From assembly GCA_019059635.1 (NCBI GenBank), contig JAGVRJ010000011.1, positions 992,001 to 1,056,000 of the forward strand: 64,000 bases of DNA, written 5' to 3'. A program made the translations under genes and the position numbers. The notes below the pieces were generated by a model. The model was not told where the DNA came from. It saw only the letters and a list, made by a program, of their open reading frames with translations, and ran no database searches. Below, piece by piece: positions 48,763 through 59,098 of the stretch. This DNA is from Proales similis (lineage: Eukaryota; Rotifera; Eurotatoria; Ploima; Proalidae). The stretch's first letter is position 1, and each line of letters starts with the position of its first letter.

Positions 48763-50595
48763 ATGAGCGACCAATTGGATAGAACGGCAGGCCAGAGCTT
48801 GCTGGAGGCAATCTACGATCGATACAGCGAACTTGACTCGTCACTGCTCTCCTGCTCGCTGGGCTCCGACGCAGGCCAGTCGGACGGTGCCTGCTCTTGC
48901 TCCTCGTCTGTGTCCACGTCGCCCGTTGAGTCTGCGCATCATCCGGACGTTTCTTTCTTCATACCGACAGCCTGCACACCGATCCGAACCAGTAATTGTG
49001 CATTTCTGCTTTAAACCGCTTTCACAAGTCAAATTACTTCTGTCTTTCGTCTCCTGGGTGTCTCTTCGATTACTAAACTCGCTCACAAAAATAGACGAAG
49101 GCCTAGTCCTCTCTTCGGTCAGTCTCGTTTTGACCGAGCAGGGAATCTGTCAAGCCGGCGACGTCTCCCAGCTGGCCTCCTGCTGCAAGCGAGTGCTCGA
49201 GCTCGACTTGTCCAAGAATGCCATCACCGACTGGACCGAGGTAAATAGCCGCGAGCAGAATTGATCGATTGAGCCAATGTATGTGAACTGAAGGTTAAAA
49301 ACATTCTGAACGCCATGAGACGTCTGCGGCATTTGAACCTGAGCTGGAACGCACTGGGCAGCGGCGACGAGAGCGAGCAAGAGATCGCCTCGTTTATCGA
49401 ACGAATCGGAAACGAATTCAATTCATACGAATGCCTGTCGACATTGATATTGAACTCGTGCTACGTTGACCTGCGAGTGGTCGAACGTCTGCTCGAGCAT
49501 TTGCCAAATCTGAGCGAGCTGCACTTGTCGTGCAACAGCTACAGCAAGATCACGTTTGATAGTGAATTTCGCAAGGAGTCGATAAAAATAGTTTACCTGA
49601 ACAACAACGATTTCAGCGATTGGCAGGAGATATGTCGCTTGGGCAGATGCTTTCCGAACTTGGAGCAGTTGGCCATCAGCGACAATCAGCTCGTCGACCT
49701 TGAGTCCAGTGAGACGAGCGACGTTTGCTTTAAGAATCTTCAGGTTTTATTGCTGAACAAGTTGAAAATCGACGACTGGTCTGTGATCGAACGCCTGCGC
49801 CAGTTTCCGAATCTCAGACACGTGCGCATTCAAAACATACCGCTGCTGGACAACTACAACGAAGAGGAAAAGTATTACATGCTGGTGGCCTATCTGAACG
49901 ACTCGATCGACAGCCTGAACGGCAGCAAGATAACGAGCGAAGACAAGGAGAACTGCGAGCGCAAGTTCCTGCGCTACTACATCGACTGGACGGAGAAGCC
50001 CAAGCGCTACTTCGAGCTGGAGAGTAAACACGGCAAGTTGAACAAGCTGGCCGACGTGCGCCTCGACACTTGCAAGCGAGTGCAGGTGAAAATCAAATAC
50101 GGCGATCGGCACATTTACAACAAAGTGGACGTGCGCCAGACGGTCGGCGACTTCAAGAAGCAGCTCGAGAAGTTCGTCGGCCTGCACTCGTCCAAATTTC
50201 GCCTCTTCTACATCGACATTGAAGCGCTGAGTGTGCTCGGGCCCGAGGAGCTGAAGCATGTCAACCGCTGCTTGTACTCGTTCAACATCAGAGAAGGCGA
50301 CGAGTTCGAAATTGACCTGAAGCACTCGGCGCGATCGAGCTCCGAGTTGAACAACAACTACCACGTGCAGAACGTGCCCCATCTTCACTACCATCACTAT
50401 ACCAGCCACGTAAACAACAACAGCTTGCATCAAGTGCCCTTTTTCGGTGGCCATATGTCAAGCAAGGCCAGAGCCAGTCCCTCTTCAGACCAATCTAAGC
50501 CCGGTGCGATCCGCCCAATACCCAACAACGCTTCGAGACCAAAGCCGTGCACTCGAGCTTGCGAGTCAAAGAGAGGACTGTGCAACAGACGCTAG
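48763..50595 (+). CDS. TBCEL: Tubulin-specific chaperone E-like protein, copy 2, with His-rich tail
   Basis: Exons 48763-48991, 49095-49240 and 49294-50595 give 558 residues. N-terminus MSDQLDRTAGQSLLEAIYDRYSEL matches the start of copy 1, then a Ser/Cys-rich linker. LRRs follow (RVLELDLSKNAITDW, LRHLNLSWNALGSG, LSELHLSCNSYSKI, LEQLAISDNQLVDL), then a ubiquitin-like domain (VDVRQTVGDFKKQLE, FRLFYIDIEALSVLGPEEL, GDEFEIDLK). Copy 2 continues about 110 residues past this point with an Asn/His-rich stretch (NNYHVQNVPHLHYHHYTSH) and a Ser/Pro/Cys tail not found in copy 1. Both introns match copy 1 in place and phase. It acts on tubulin, by family. A plus-strand AATAAA lies at 50,972. Confidence 0.9.
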
Positions 50596-50998
50596 CCTCG
50601 CCGACCATCTCACCCACCACCGTCATCATCTCAATTCTCTTCTGTTTTACTTCTTTTTTTTTTGTTCTCTTTCCGTTTCAGTGGTGTCCTCTTCTGTCAC
50701 ATACCCCTCCTTCCCGTTGGTGTCTTTTTCAATTATTTGAACCTCTTCAATCTCTCTCTATTGTCCATCAATTCATCGTCGACTTGAGCAATTCTATTCA
50801 TTTCATGCTTATTCATTTCTAGAAATAACTTTTCTCGTTGTTTTGTTCAGAAAAAAGGTGAACGCCTGTCTGTCTGATCACCTGTGCAAGTGAGTGCTTG
50901 GCCCAAGCTGTGGCTCGTCACATTTCTGTCCCGCTCACCCACACAGTACATGAACATCTGCTTTTAGAGGCAATAAACAATTTATTCGACTCGACTGC
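50596..50998. other. Convergent 3' UTRs, pyrimidine-rich
   Basis: T/C-rich 3' UTR of TBCEL copy 2, ending in a back-to-back poly(A) signal pair shared with CHMP1. Confidence 0.6.
50972..50986. terminator. Bidirectional poly(A) signal AATAAA-CAA-TTTATT
   Basis: AATAAA on the plus strand (50,972-50,977) and on the minus strand (50,981-50,986) are 3 bp apart, serving TBCEL copy 2 and CHMP1. The minus signal lies 12 nt past the CHMP1 stop. Confidence 0.6.
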
Positions 50999-51788
50999 TC
51001 ATGTCTGACGCAATTTGGCCAGTCGTTGAGAGAGCTCATCTTGCTCTTGGGAAGCGGTCGACACGCCAATGGTGGCGGAGGCGGCCGAAGGCAGATTTTG
51101 ATTGAGCTCGATTCCGGCCTCGTCGGCGACCTCCTGCATCAAGTGATCAACTTCGCCCTGCGGAGTGGTCATTGTCGTTGTTGACTGCATCGCGTCGCCC
51201 ATCACACTGGTCTGCACGTCCAAATTCTCAAACTGTTGCTCAAAGCGGTCCATCAAGTTTGAAATCTTTTCGATGCGTTTAACATGAGGCCAGAGATCAA
51301 AGTGATTAAGAAGCGGCAAGAAAAATACCTTCTCCAAGTTCATGGTCCTCATGGCCGCCTCCATGCTGTTTACCACGCCAGCCATCGAGTTTGTGACGTT
51401 CTTTGTGGTTACTGCTGTCTGCACCCTTTGGGCGACCGCGTCGACTCGCGATGCCATTCGACGGAAGTTTAGCCTTGCGAGTTAAAGCTCACCGAGCCGT
51501 TCAAGTCACTTGAGCAAGGCATTGACTTACGCTTGGTTCTTGTTGCGGATCGAGTTCTCGGCGTAAATTTTAGCTCCTTCCATATTGCCTTGCTCAATCG
51601 CCTTTTTCACCTTCAGCTTTTCGGTGTTGGCATCTTTTTCGCACTTTTTTGCGCTGCGCTCCATCTCTTTGGCAGCGAACTTTAAATTGAAGAGGTTTCC
51701 TATTTGAAAGCGCTCGAATTAATCATTTGTCAGACTGGAATTGGACAAAAGCAAGCCTACTTTCCATGGCGCTCGAGTCGTTGCCCAT
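50999..51788 (-). CDS. CHMP1: ESCRT-III subunit CHMP1
   Basis: Four exons (51761-51788, 51531-51699, 51329-51473, 50999-51265) make 202 residues, close to human CHMP1A/B. The helical core reads NLFNLKFAAKEMERSAKKCEKD, EGAKIYAENSIRNKNQALNF, RMASRVDAVAQRVQTAVTTK and ISNLMDRFEQQFENLDVQTSVM. The C-terminal DELSQRLAKLRQ is a MIM1 motif, which binds the MIT domain of VPS4 and other partners. It polymerises on endosomes, the midbody and nuclear envelope during membrane scission. The last intron (51,266-51,328) is 63 bp, in frame and stop-free, so a retained form would still be open. Assignment between A and B types is not attempted. Confidence 0.95.
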
Positions 51789-52749
51789 TTTGGTCTATTT
51801 CGAATTAGATAAAGATTAATGTGAATTAGTCACTCTAGTAGCTCACTGCGTTCACTGTTCACATTCTAATTAATTCATAATATAATGAGAGAATGTTGAT
51901 GTTCTATACTTGACAGTTGCTGGAGTTTTGGGTGAATTATGCGCTTCTCTTGAATAGCCCTGTTTAAAGAGTAGACTGCAGTGATTTTTTAGTCTTGAAA
52001 CATTTCACGTCTGTCTTGGCCACAATGCTGAGCATGAATGGCCGAATAAACGAGTCCAGGCATCCAGAGCGTTGGAGAGGCGCTTTGTCGAATGCTTGTC
52101 ACTCGAAATTTGCACTAAATTCTCTTTTAAACGCCTGAGCCGTACGGGAGCGCCGTCTTGTCGCATCTGGTATCAAGTGGGGTCGAATGGAGAACCGGGC
52201 AGCAGACGCTCGTCTTGAATGTCGCCTGCCATTATGTCGTTTCTTTGTTCTCAAAAATTAGTGCTCTGCGTCATATTCCACCTTTTCGATGATGTCTGGT
52301 TCAATCTCTCTATTGTCCATCTGCCGAGTTATCTGCTCAGGAGAGCAGTGAGCCCTGAACTAATTTTAGGAACTGAAGAGAAGGCTTTAATTTATTCAAA
52401 TTCAATGGCCATAGACTGCAGAACAAAGTTGAAATGATTTCAGTTTGATAAAAGATCGGGCGAGAGAAAATAAATAAATAATAGAGAAGAGAATGCGCGC
52501 GATTGTGTTCATTACTTTCTTGTTGCGTTCTTCTCTCCTCAGTTTTCTATTTAAAAAATAAAAATTTCCTCGCTCGGTCGCTTAATTATTCGGATCTCGA
52601 GTTCGACGATTTAAAAAATCTAACAAAATATCCTGCATAACACACACACACACACACACACAGACAAGAGTTTAAAAAGCCAACTATTCGACTGCAATAG
52701 AAAGCTAAACGGTCTGCGACCGAGACGTCAAAAGCTCGATTTGTTCGCC
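51789..52749. other. Divergent promoter region (CHMP1 / TMEM120)
   Basis: About 960 bp without a supported exon. A (CA)n run sits at 52,640-52,662, some 90 bp before the TMEM120 start. A tail of A/T-rich DNA lies at 52,470-52,620. Confidence 0.5.
52640..52662. repeat. (CA)n microsatellite
   Basis: About eleven CA units directly upstream of TMEM120. Confidence 0.85.
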
Positions 52750-54353
52750 ATGGAGAGGATTCAACGAGATTGGACTGAGCTGTCTGGAGAGCTCAAGGAG
52801 TTTCAAGTAAGCGCGTCTTGTTGCTCGTTGCTTGCCTCGTTATCTACATGAGCCTGCTCTCGACAACAGGAAGCGCACAAGGACTATGTGAAGAAGCTGG
52901 AAGAGGTGGAGGCTATGAAGACCTCATATGCGCAGCGATACAGCAAGCTGAGCAAAAAGCTCGCCTCGATCAACTCGCAAGTTGCCAGGTATTTGCCTAA
53001 GGCGCCAATCCAAACATGCCCTCATAACCCATGCTGCCTGCCTGTTTCTGTCGGACAATTGTCTAGACTCCGTTCAGAGCAGGAAAGCGACCAACTCAAA
53101 GAGCTAAGCGAAAGTGTGAAGGAGAATCTCAGCTACATCAGCCAGATCAAAGACACGTTTCCGGTCAAAAACGGGTAGAAACAGTTTTGCGCTGACGCTC
53201 CGAATCGAATCTCATATTTGGCACGCTTTCGCTCAGACTCTATCTGCGCACCATCATCGGCAGCGTGAATGTGTCCATCCTGAACAAAGAGGAAAAGTAA
53301 GCAGATCGGCTAACTCTTGGTCGGAGCTCGCTCAGACAATTGCACTTTAGATGGAAGTACAAGGAAGAGTATGAGAAGTTCAAGTTCATTGTCACTCTGG
53401 TCTGCATGTGCTTCTCGTTCGTTCTGATATTTATCAGCCAATACCGGGCACTTGACGCCGCCTTCAACTTTCTTCTGGTCTGGTACTACTGCACCTTGAC
53501 CATTCGAGAGGCGATATTGGTCGTCAACGGCTCACAGTAAAGCGTTCATTAAACTTTAAACAACTCGACCAACAACTAACCAAAAGCAAAGAATAAAAGG
53601 CTGGTGGCAGGCACATCATTTTGTGTCCACAGTTTGCACGGCTATTCTCCTCATCTGGTAAGTCAAGAGTCGCTCTTTTTGCTCTTTTCATTTTGTCAAC
53701 TGCTTCGACGATCGGATTGTGCCAGGCCCGAGACAAAGAACTACCATTCGTTCAGGCAGCAGTTCATCTACTTTTCGTTTTACCTCAGTGAGCAGAGCCT
53801 GCCTTAGTTCAGACCCTTGGGCCTTAAATCTAAATTCAAACAGGTTTTGTCCAGATGCTTCAGTACTACTATCAGAAAGGCTGTTTGTACAGGCTGCGCG
53901 GTAAGCCCAATCAGTGAGCCAGCAGTTTGGTTGCAGTCGTCCTCAAACTGTTCGACTAAATAGCTCTGGGTCTTAAAAAGGACATGGACATCACCATCGA
54001 AGGGTTTCAGTCGTGGATGGTGCGCGGCCTCTCTTTTATCATTCCGTTCTTGCTCGTCGGCTATGTGAGTCGCTTGAGATCGTTGCATCGCTGTCCGCAT
54101 TAATCGTGCCATTTAGTTGTGGCAGCTTTTTAACTCGTACGTCTTGCTGCGCATCGCCTGGTCGAACCAAGCTGTCGAATGGCATGTCTACGTGCTGGGC
54201 CTCATATTCTTGATTCTGGCCGCGGGCAACATAACAACCATCCTGATTGTGATGAAGCGCAAGTTCAGGCCAGACAACTTTTCCTGGATCGTTTACAAAT
54301 ACAATCCTTGGTACAAGCCGTCCGAATCTGACGCGAGCAACAAAGACGAATAG
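52750..54353 (+). CDS. TMEM120: TMEM120 (TACAN) membrane protein
   Basis: Ten exons (52750-52806, 52870-52988, 53067-53174, 53237-53296, 53351-53536, 53592-53657, 53726-53787, 53844-53900, 53964-54064, 54117-54353) encode 350 residues. An N-terminal coiled coil (about 1-100, [20 protein letters not shown]) leads to a six-TM ELOVL-like bundle: [95 protein letters not shown]120 is an inner nuclear membrane/ER protein that binds coenzyme A; a mechanosensor role has been claimed and disputed. [10 protein letters not shown] and HHFVSTV are the best-kept family signatures. Orthology to A or B is not assigned. Confidence 0.96.
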
Positions 54354-54722
54354 ACGCCTGCGAGCTAGAGGCCAGAGGATCTATTCGCCAAGAGCAGCAT
54401 CTGTGCTCTCCATAGTAGATCTAGAAGCTAAATTCTTTCTCCCTCTCTCTGTCTGTCCCTCTCTCTCTCTCCCCCTCTCTCTGTCTGTCTCTCTCTCTCT
54501 TTCTCTCTGTCACTCTACCCACTTTTCACTTTCTGTTCTTGCCTTGGCATTCAAAACTTTTAAATCGAATAAACCAGAGGAAGCGAGTTTTGTTAAACAT
54601 CTTGGAGAATTTTTTATTTATGCTTGAGAAATATTGTGGCAGCGGGCCGCGTGCATTTTAAATAAGTCGAGCGGAACAGAGAATGAGTGAGATTTTCGCA
54701 GTGGGACTGAGAACGCGATGGT
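54354..54722. other. Convergent 3' UTRs with CT repeats
   Basis: CT-rich array at 54,441-54,520. Plus-strand AATAAA at 54,568 (TMEM120) and minus-strand AATAAA (TTTATT at 54,613) for lunapark are 40 bp apart, so the two 3' ends nearly meet. Confidence 0.6.
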
Positions 54723-56531
54723 CTATTCTTCTTTGGCGTGAGTGCTGCTGGCCTTGAGCGCAGCGTCATCCGACTTGCTTTTCTCTTCGATCGGCTCATT
54801 GCTCGCTGGCTCGCTGGGCCTCCTCCTGTTGACAAGATTGCTGGGCGTCGACGGCTCATCTTCCTTGTTCCATTCGTTGAGTATTGGCTCGCTCAGAGTG
54901 TCCACGTGCTCGGCCGACGACTCGTCGTTGCTCTCAATACTCTCATTGCTCTGCAGCTGTTGCTGATTTTCACTCGGCTTGGGCACACTCAGCTTGCTCT
55001 TGCGCGCCTCGTTCAAATAAAGACAGTAGGCGCATCTGAACGCCACGTATTCAAACTCTTCTTTCAAGGCCATTCCGTTGTGAAAGTGGCAGCTCTTGCA
55101 GATTAGTGCGTACCTAGAAGAATAGCTTGTTTAATAAAACTGCCCAATCGTAGCCAGGCCGCTCAAATGAAATAAAATTGGCGCGGCGAGCAAACAATAG
55201 AGAGCGCTCGTATGCGAGGCTGTCTAAGCAGATTGGCAAGAGAAAGCAGCGGCCTCTTGCCCATTACCTATTCAACAGGAGCCAGTTTGAGTGCAAAGCG
55301 TGGCTTCAAATGATTCAACAAGTCGGAGGTGAGCGAGTGATGGGTGGTGGAGAGAAAGCTTGGCCTTGACAGCAATGTCTGTTTACCTGTTGTTCGGGCC
55401 TTCGCCGATCACGTAATCGATCAGCTTGTCGAAAAGGGTTCGATTGGGCGATATGATGGGTCGGGGCAGGAGAGTTCGACTCTGCATCACGCTCGTGTTG
55501 TTGTTGGCCATCGCAAGTGAAGACGGTGGCTGCCGACCCAGCCCGGTCACGTTCATCATACTCTGACTGAGCGGCGAGTTGGGCGGCATCATTGAAGTGT
55601 TGATGGTTCTGTTGGCCGCTGCGGCCAGATTCGGCGAGCTCTTAGCGCCCGTTGTTGTTGCGTTCAACAAGTCCTTGCGCTGGACGCCTCCGTTGACTAG
55701 TTTTGTCTGATTTAGCTCGGGCTTGGGGCTGGCCATCGAGTTCTGGGCGCTGCTCGGCGACGAGAGCGGCGATATGCGCACATCTGTGTCGTTGGCGAAT
55801 CTTTCCAGAATTTCGCGCGCCTTCTTGTACGTTTCCTTTTCCTTTACTTCTTCGAGCTAAATTGAGAACAGTGTGAGCCAATTGCACTCAACCAAACGCC
55901 TCTCGATCTACTCACAATTGTCTTTTTCTCTTCTTTGAGCTCGCTGAGCATTTTCTCTGTCAAATTTGGTATTTATAGCGATTTCACACTCTATCGCTCA
56001 GTCGCTTACCGATGTGAGTTGTTCGTTTGACAAAGAACCATTTGAGGAAACGCCGCAGTCCGTACACACTTTGCATTTGGATGAGGAGTAAGGAAATGAA
56101 CGCAAGCAAACAAGAGCGGCCATCTTACAGAAGAGGAGAAACAAAGAAGGGCGCGAGGGTGAGAGCGCGCTCGTAGAAATTGCGCGGCTTGAAGTAGACG
56201 TAGTAGACGAGCGCTCCCACAACGTAGAGCAGAATCGAGTAGAGGAGGAGAGCTCCGATGTATTTGCGCTGCTTGAGCTCGTTCTGCGCCTTGTGCTTTT
56301 CGTATTCTTTGATTTTCTTTCAGAGAGTTTAGGAGTTAGAGAAGCGATCTGAAACGGGCCAACAGCGGCAGGTTACCTTGTCGATGAGCTCGAGCGACTC
56401 AATTGTGCTGCGTTTTTTCTTTTTAGAATCAAAATTCAAGCAGTGAGCTGACTAGAGGAGAAGAGACTGCGTACTTTGAAGCCGGGCACGAAGCTCACCA
56501 GCTTGAGGAACATGTCGAACAAGAGGACCAT
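54723..56531 (-). CDS. LNPK: Lunapark, ER tubule junction protein
   Basis: Seven exons (56475-56531, 56377-56418, 56129-56316, 56010-56068, 55916-55956, 55387-55856, 54723-55113) give 415 residues. Two hydrophobic hairpin segments follow a short start (KRSTIESLELIDK): YIGALLLYSILLYVVGALVYYVY and ALTLAPFFVSPLLVYGLRRFLKWFF. A coiled stretch (ERF-like LEEVKEKETYKKAREILERF) leads to a Ser/Asn/Pro-rich linker. The C-terminal zinc ribbon reads LICKSCHFHNGMALKEEFEY then FRCAYCLYLN, four Cys in CxxC pairs, preceded by LFDKLIDYVIGEGP. Lunapark stabilises three-way junctions of the ER network opposite atlastin. Upstream ATGs were not searched beyond 56,531; the usual N-terminal myristoylated MG start of vertebrate lunapark is absent. 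Confidence 0.95.
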
Positions 56532-57106
56532 GGCCTATGAACACACCAGACCCGTTAGAGATAAATCGAGTGAGTAGGACGAGGCAGAAATGCTCATGCA
56601 GATGAGAATAATAATGTATTGATGAACGGCTGGCAATGTTGACGAGATGATGCAAATTTCAATTGCGAATTGCGCTGCTCGCTCCCGCCCTGCTGCGTAA
56701 TTCATTCTGCACGCGCCTTTTGTCTTCTCTCACTCATCACTCTCTCCCTTTCTCTCTCTCTCTCTCTTTGTTTGTCTGTCTGTCTGTTTGAGTGTCTTTC
56801 TCAAGCAGACACGTAGAAAAGCCCTGGCACACAGCCTCGCACTGAGCATTGCTGCTCTCTGCCGCTCATTCGCTTGACAACTTGTGCAACACTTCATTCA
56901 ATTTGACGCCTTCAATTTCTGTTCTCTCTGTCTGTCTGGCTCCATTTCATGCCCACCCTTTCTCTATCTCTATTTGCCCGTTGCCTGCATTCTAATTGGC
57001 GAGCGCCGGCTCTGTGAGACAAGTTACCAGTTTATTCGTTTATCAAAACAACAAATGATTGAATACGCTAATCTGCTCAGTGAGAACGCAATCGGATCGG
57101 ACAGGT
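56532..57106. other. Intergenic
   Basis: Upstream of lunapark and downstream of DNAJB11. Pyrimidine-rich tract at 56,740-56,770. No supported gene. Confidence 0.5.
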
Positions 57107-58423
57107 TTAGAGGCCGTTGTAGACCTTGAAATTCGACTCCTGTTTAAGCAGTTGTCGCACCACTGCAGAAAAAATTGACTCGATGAGACACTGGTCACAC
57201 ATTGGAGGCGATTTGGCCCTTCAATTAACTTACATTCACGCTGCTCGTCGTTGAGCTCAGTCTTGGGAAAATCAATGTCGAATGTGACGAACAAGTCGCC
57301 GCGTTTGTTGTTGTTCTCGTAGTTGGGCAGACCTTCGCCCTTCTTTCGAATGGTCGCTCCGGGCCAAGTGACCTTCTCACGGGTGACCTTCACTTTGTGC
57401 TTGTCCAGATGCTCGATCTCGAACTCGAATCCGTTCAAGGCATCCTGAAGGCTGATGGTCACATTAGTGTACAGATCGTCTCCTCTCCTCTCAAATCGAG
57501 TGTGCCTATTCCACGCAGAGGGTTTCAGTTTGAGCCGTTCGACCTAAATCAGACGGTTTGGACTTACTTATTGATTCTGATTATGAACTTGAGATCGCCA
57601 GGGTCGCCATCAATATGCGGCTCGCCCTCAGATATGAACGGATACTCGTGTCCGTCACGCATTCCGGGCTCTATTTCAACCTCGAGCAGCTTCTCCTCGC
57701 TCACGAATCTTTACAATCATAGTCGCACATTAGACTCGACAGGAGGCGCCTTTAATCGTCAATTACTTTATATTCGGACATTCGTCGCAGACCTGCTCCT
57801 GCATCATTTGAAATCGTCCCGGGCCCATCTGTATGGTTCGCATTTCGAGGCGGCAGTTGCATTTCCTGGTGCCAGATGCCGGCTTGGCAACAGGCTTGTA
57901 TCGAACAATCTCGATGAAATTGCCCGTATAGATCTCCTCGAGCGTGACGTGAAGGTTCATGACCACATCGCCGCCTCGCGGCCGCTGGTTCCGCTCGTCT
58001 CGGCCCGAGTCGCCGCCGAACGAGAAAAAGTCGCCGAAAAAGCTGGCAAACGGATCCTGAGCATCGCCCATGCCGGCGCTCTTCTGCACGCCCTCCTCGC
58101 CGTGGCGGTCGTAGATTTTGCGCTTCTCCGGATCGTTGAGCACCTCGTAAGCGGCGGCCAGATCTTGAAACTTGGACTGCGCTTCGGGGTCCTCCTTGTT
58201 CTGGTCCGGATGAAGCTCCTTGGCCATTTTTCGATAGGCCTTCTTTATCTGATTGCTGTTGGCATTTCGAGGCACGCCGAGAATTTTGTAAAAGTCGCGT
58301 CTGCATACGTGGACTTAGATTAGCAAGCGAGAACGACAATTCTCAGGGCACAGTTTACCCGGCTACGATCAGTTCGATCAGAGCGGCCAGGACCAATAAG
58401 AGCCACAGAGCATTTGAACGCAT
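57107..58423 (-). CDS. DNAJB11: ER J-domain co-chaperone DNAJB11 / ERdj3
   Basis: Five exons (58359-58423, 57767-58300, 57568-57708, 57234-57505, 57107-57162) encode 355 residues. A signal peptide ([18 protein letters not shown]) ends at [10 protein letters not shown], where the J domain begins; HPD is in [10 protein letters not shown] Gly/Phe linker ([13 protein letters not shown]) follows, then the client domain with the ERdj3 cysteines ([28 protein letters not shown]). Later parts read [37 protein letters not shown] and [13 protein letters not shown], ending [15 protein letters not shown]. It works in the ER lumen, handing unfolded proteins to BiP. No KDEL is expected or present. The order and spacing match human DNAJB11 (358 residues). 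Confidence 0.97.
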
Positions 58424-59098
58424 TTTTTTCCCAACTTGTCCGGATCCAAGTCTGCTGCTGCTGCTGCTTTGCCGATTGAAACAAATCAGAGAAGGAAAGA
58501 GGAGAACGTCAAGTCGATCTGAGACGAGGAATTTCTTTTTTTGTCGATCGTTCGCCACCTAGTGGTGATGAGTGAATATGAAATTCAAAAAATCCAGCCA
58601 ATCAAATTAGAGCAAGTAAGCAGTGCTGCAGTTTGCCCGCGAACACAACCTAACATGTGAATGTACTGATTTATTATGTCCGATTCTGCCCGGTGCCGAT
58701 TCAAATAGCAGAGAGCACTTGTTGAGTAGCCTCTTTGGCACCGACTCGCCGTTGTCGAACGAAATGAACCGGCTGGTCACCAACCACAAGATCATACGAC
58801 GCAGCTTTGGTCATGGCTGGATAATCCGAGTTTTGAGGGGCAGATTTCCGTGTCGATTGAAAAGTTGCATGAGCTCGTTTCCAGATTGACTCCGATGGTT
58901 GTGGAAAGGAGAGCAAGCTTGAGAAGGAAGATGACCGAGTGGAAGGGATTTTGAATTTACTACTCAACTGACTGGTTGGATTGTTAGGCTAGTTTTGCCC
59001 ATCGAGGGGAAATTGGCCGGGCATTGGTTTGAAATCTTGGAGCTTTCGGCGAAATTTTTCAAATTCGAGAGGCAAATTGCGCAAAAAGGTGCAAAACG
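58424..59098. other. Divergent promoter region (DNAJB11 / CSTF1)
   Basis: 675 bp between head-to-head genes; one antisense-prone frame (58,623-58,889, 88 codons) has no recognisable family and is not called. Confidence 0.5.

Noticed and set aside
45756-48782. Possible extra gene in the 4-kb gap before TBCEL copy 2
   Set aside because: All frames are short, Ser/Leu-rich and lack recognisable motifs or splice-linked continuation.
38890-51328. Introns that are multiples of three without stops (RME-8 38,890-38,946; TBCEL copy 1 42,667-42,732; CHMP1 51,266-51,328)
   Set aside because: At about 60 bp, roughly one in eight introns would be like this by chance, and the window has about 100 introns. 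Retention is possible but not evidence of a system.
57397-58323. 308-codon plus-strand frame opposite DNAJB11
   Set aside because: Mirrors the conserved J-protein exons and crosses their introns; not a gene.
58623-58889. 88-codon frame between DNAJB11 and CSTF1
   Set aside because: No family signal, and it lies in a compact divergent promoter; could be 5' UTR.
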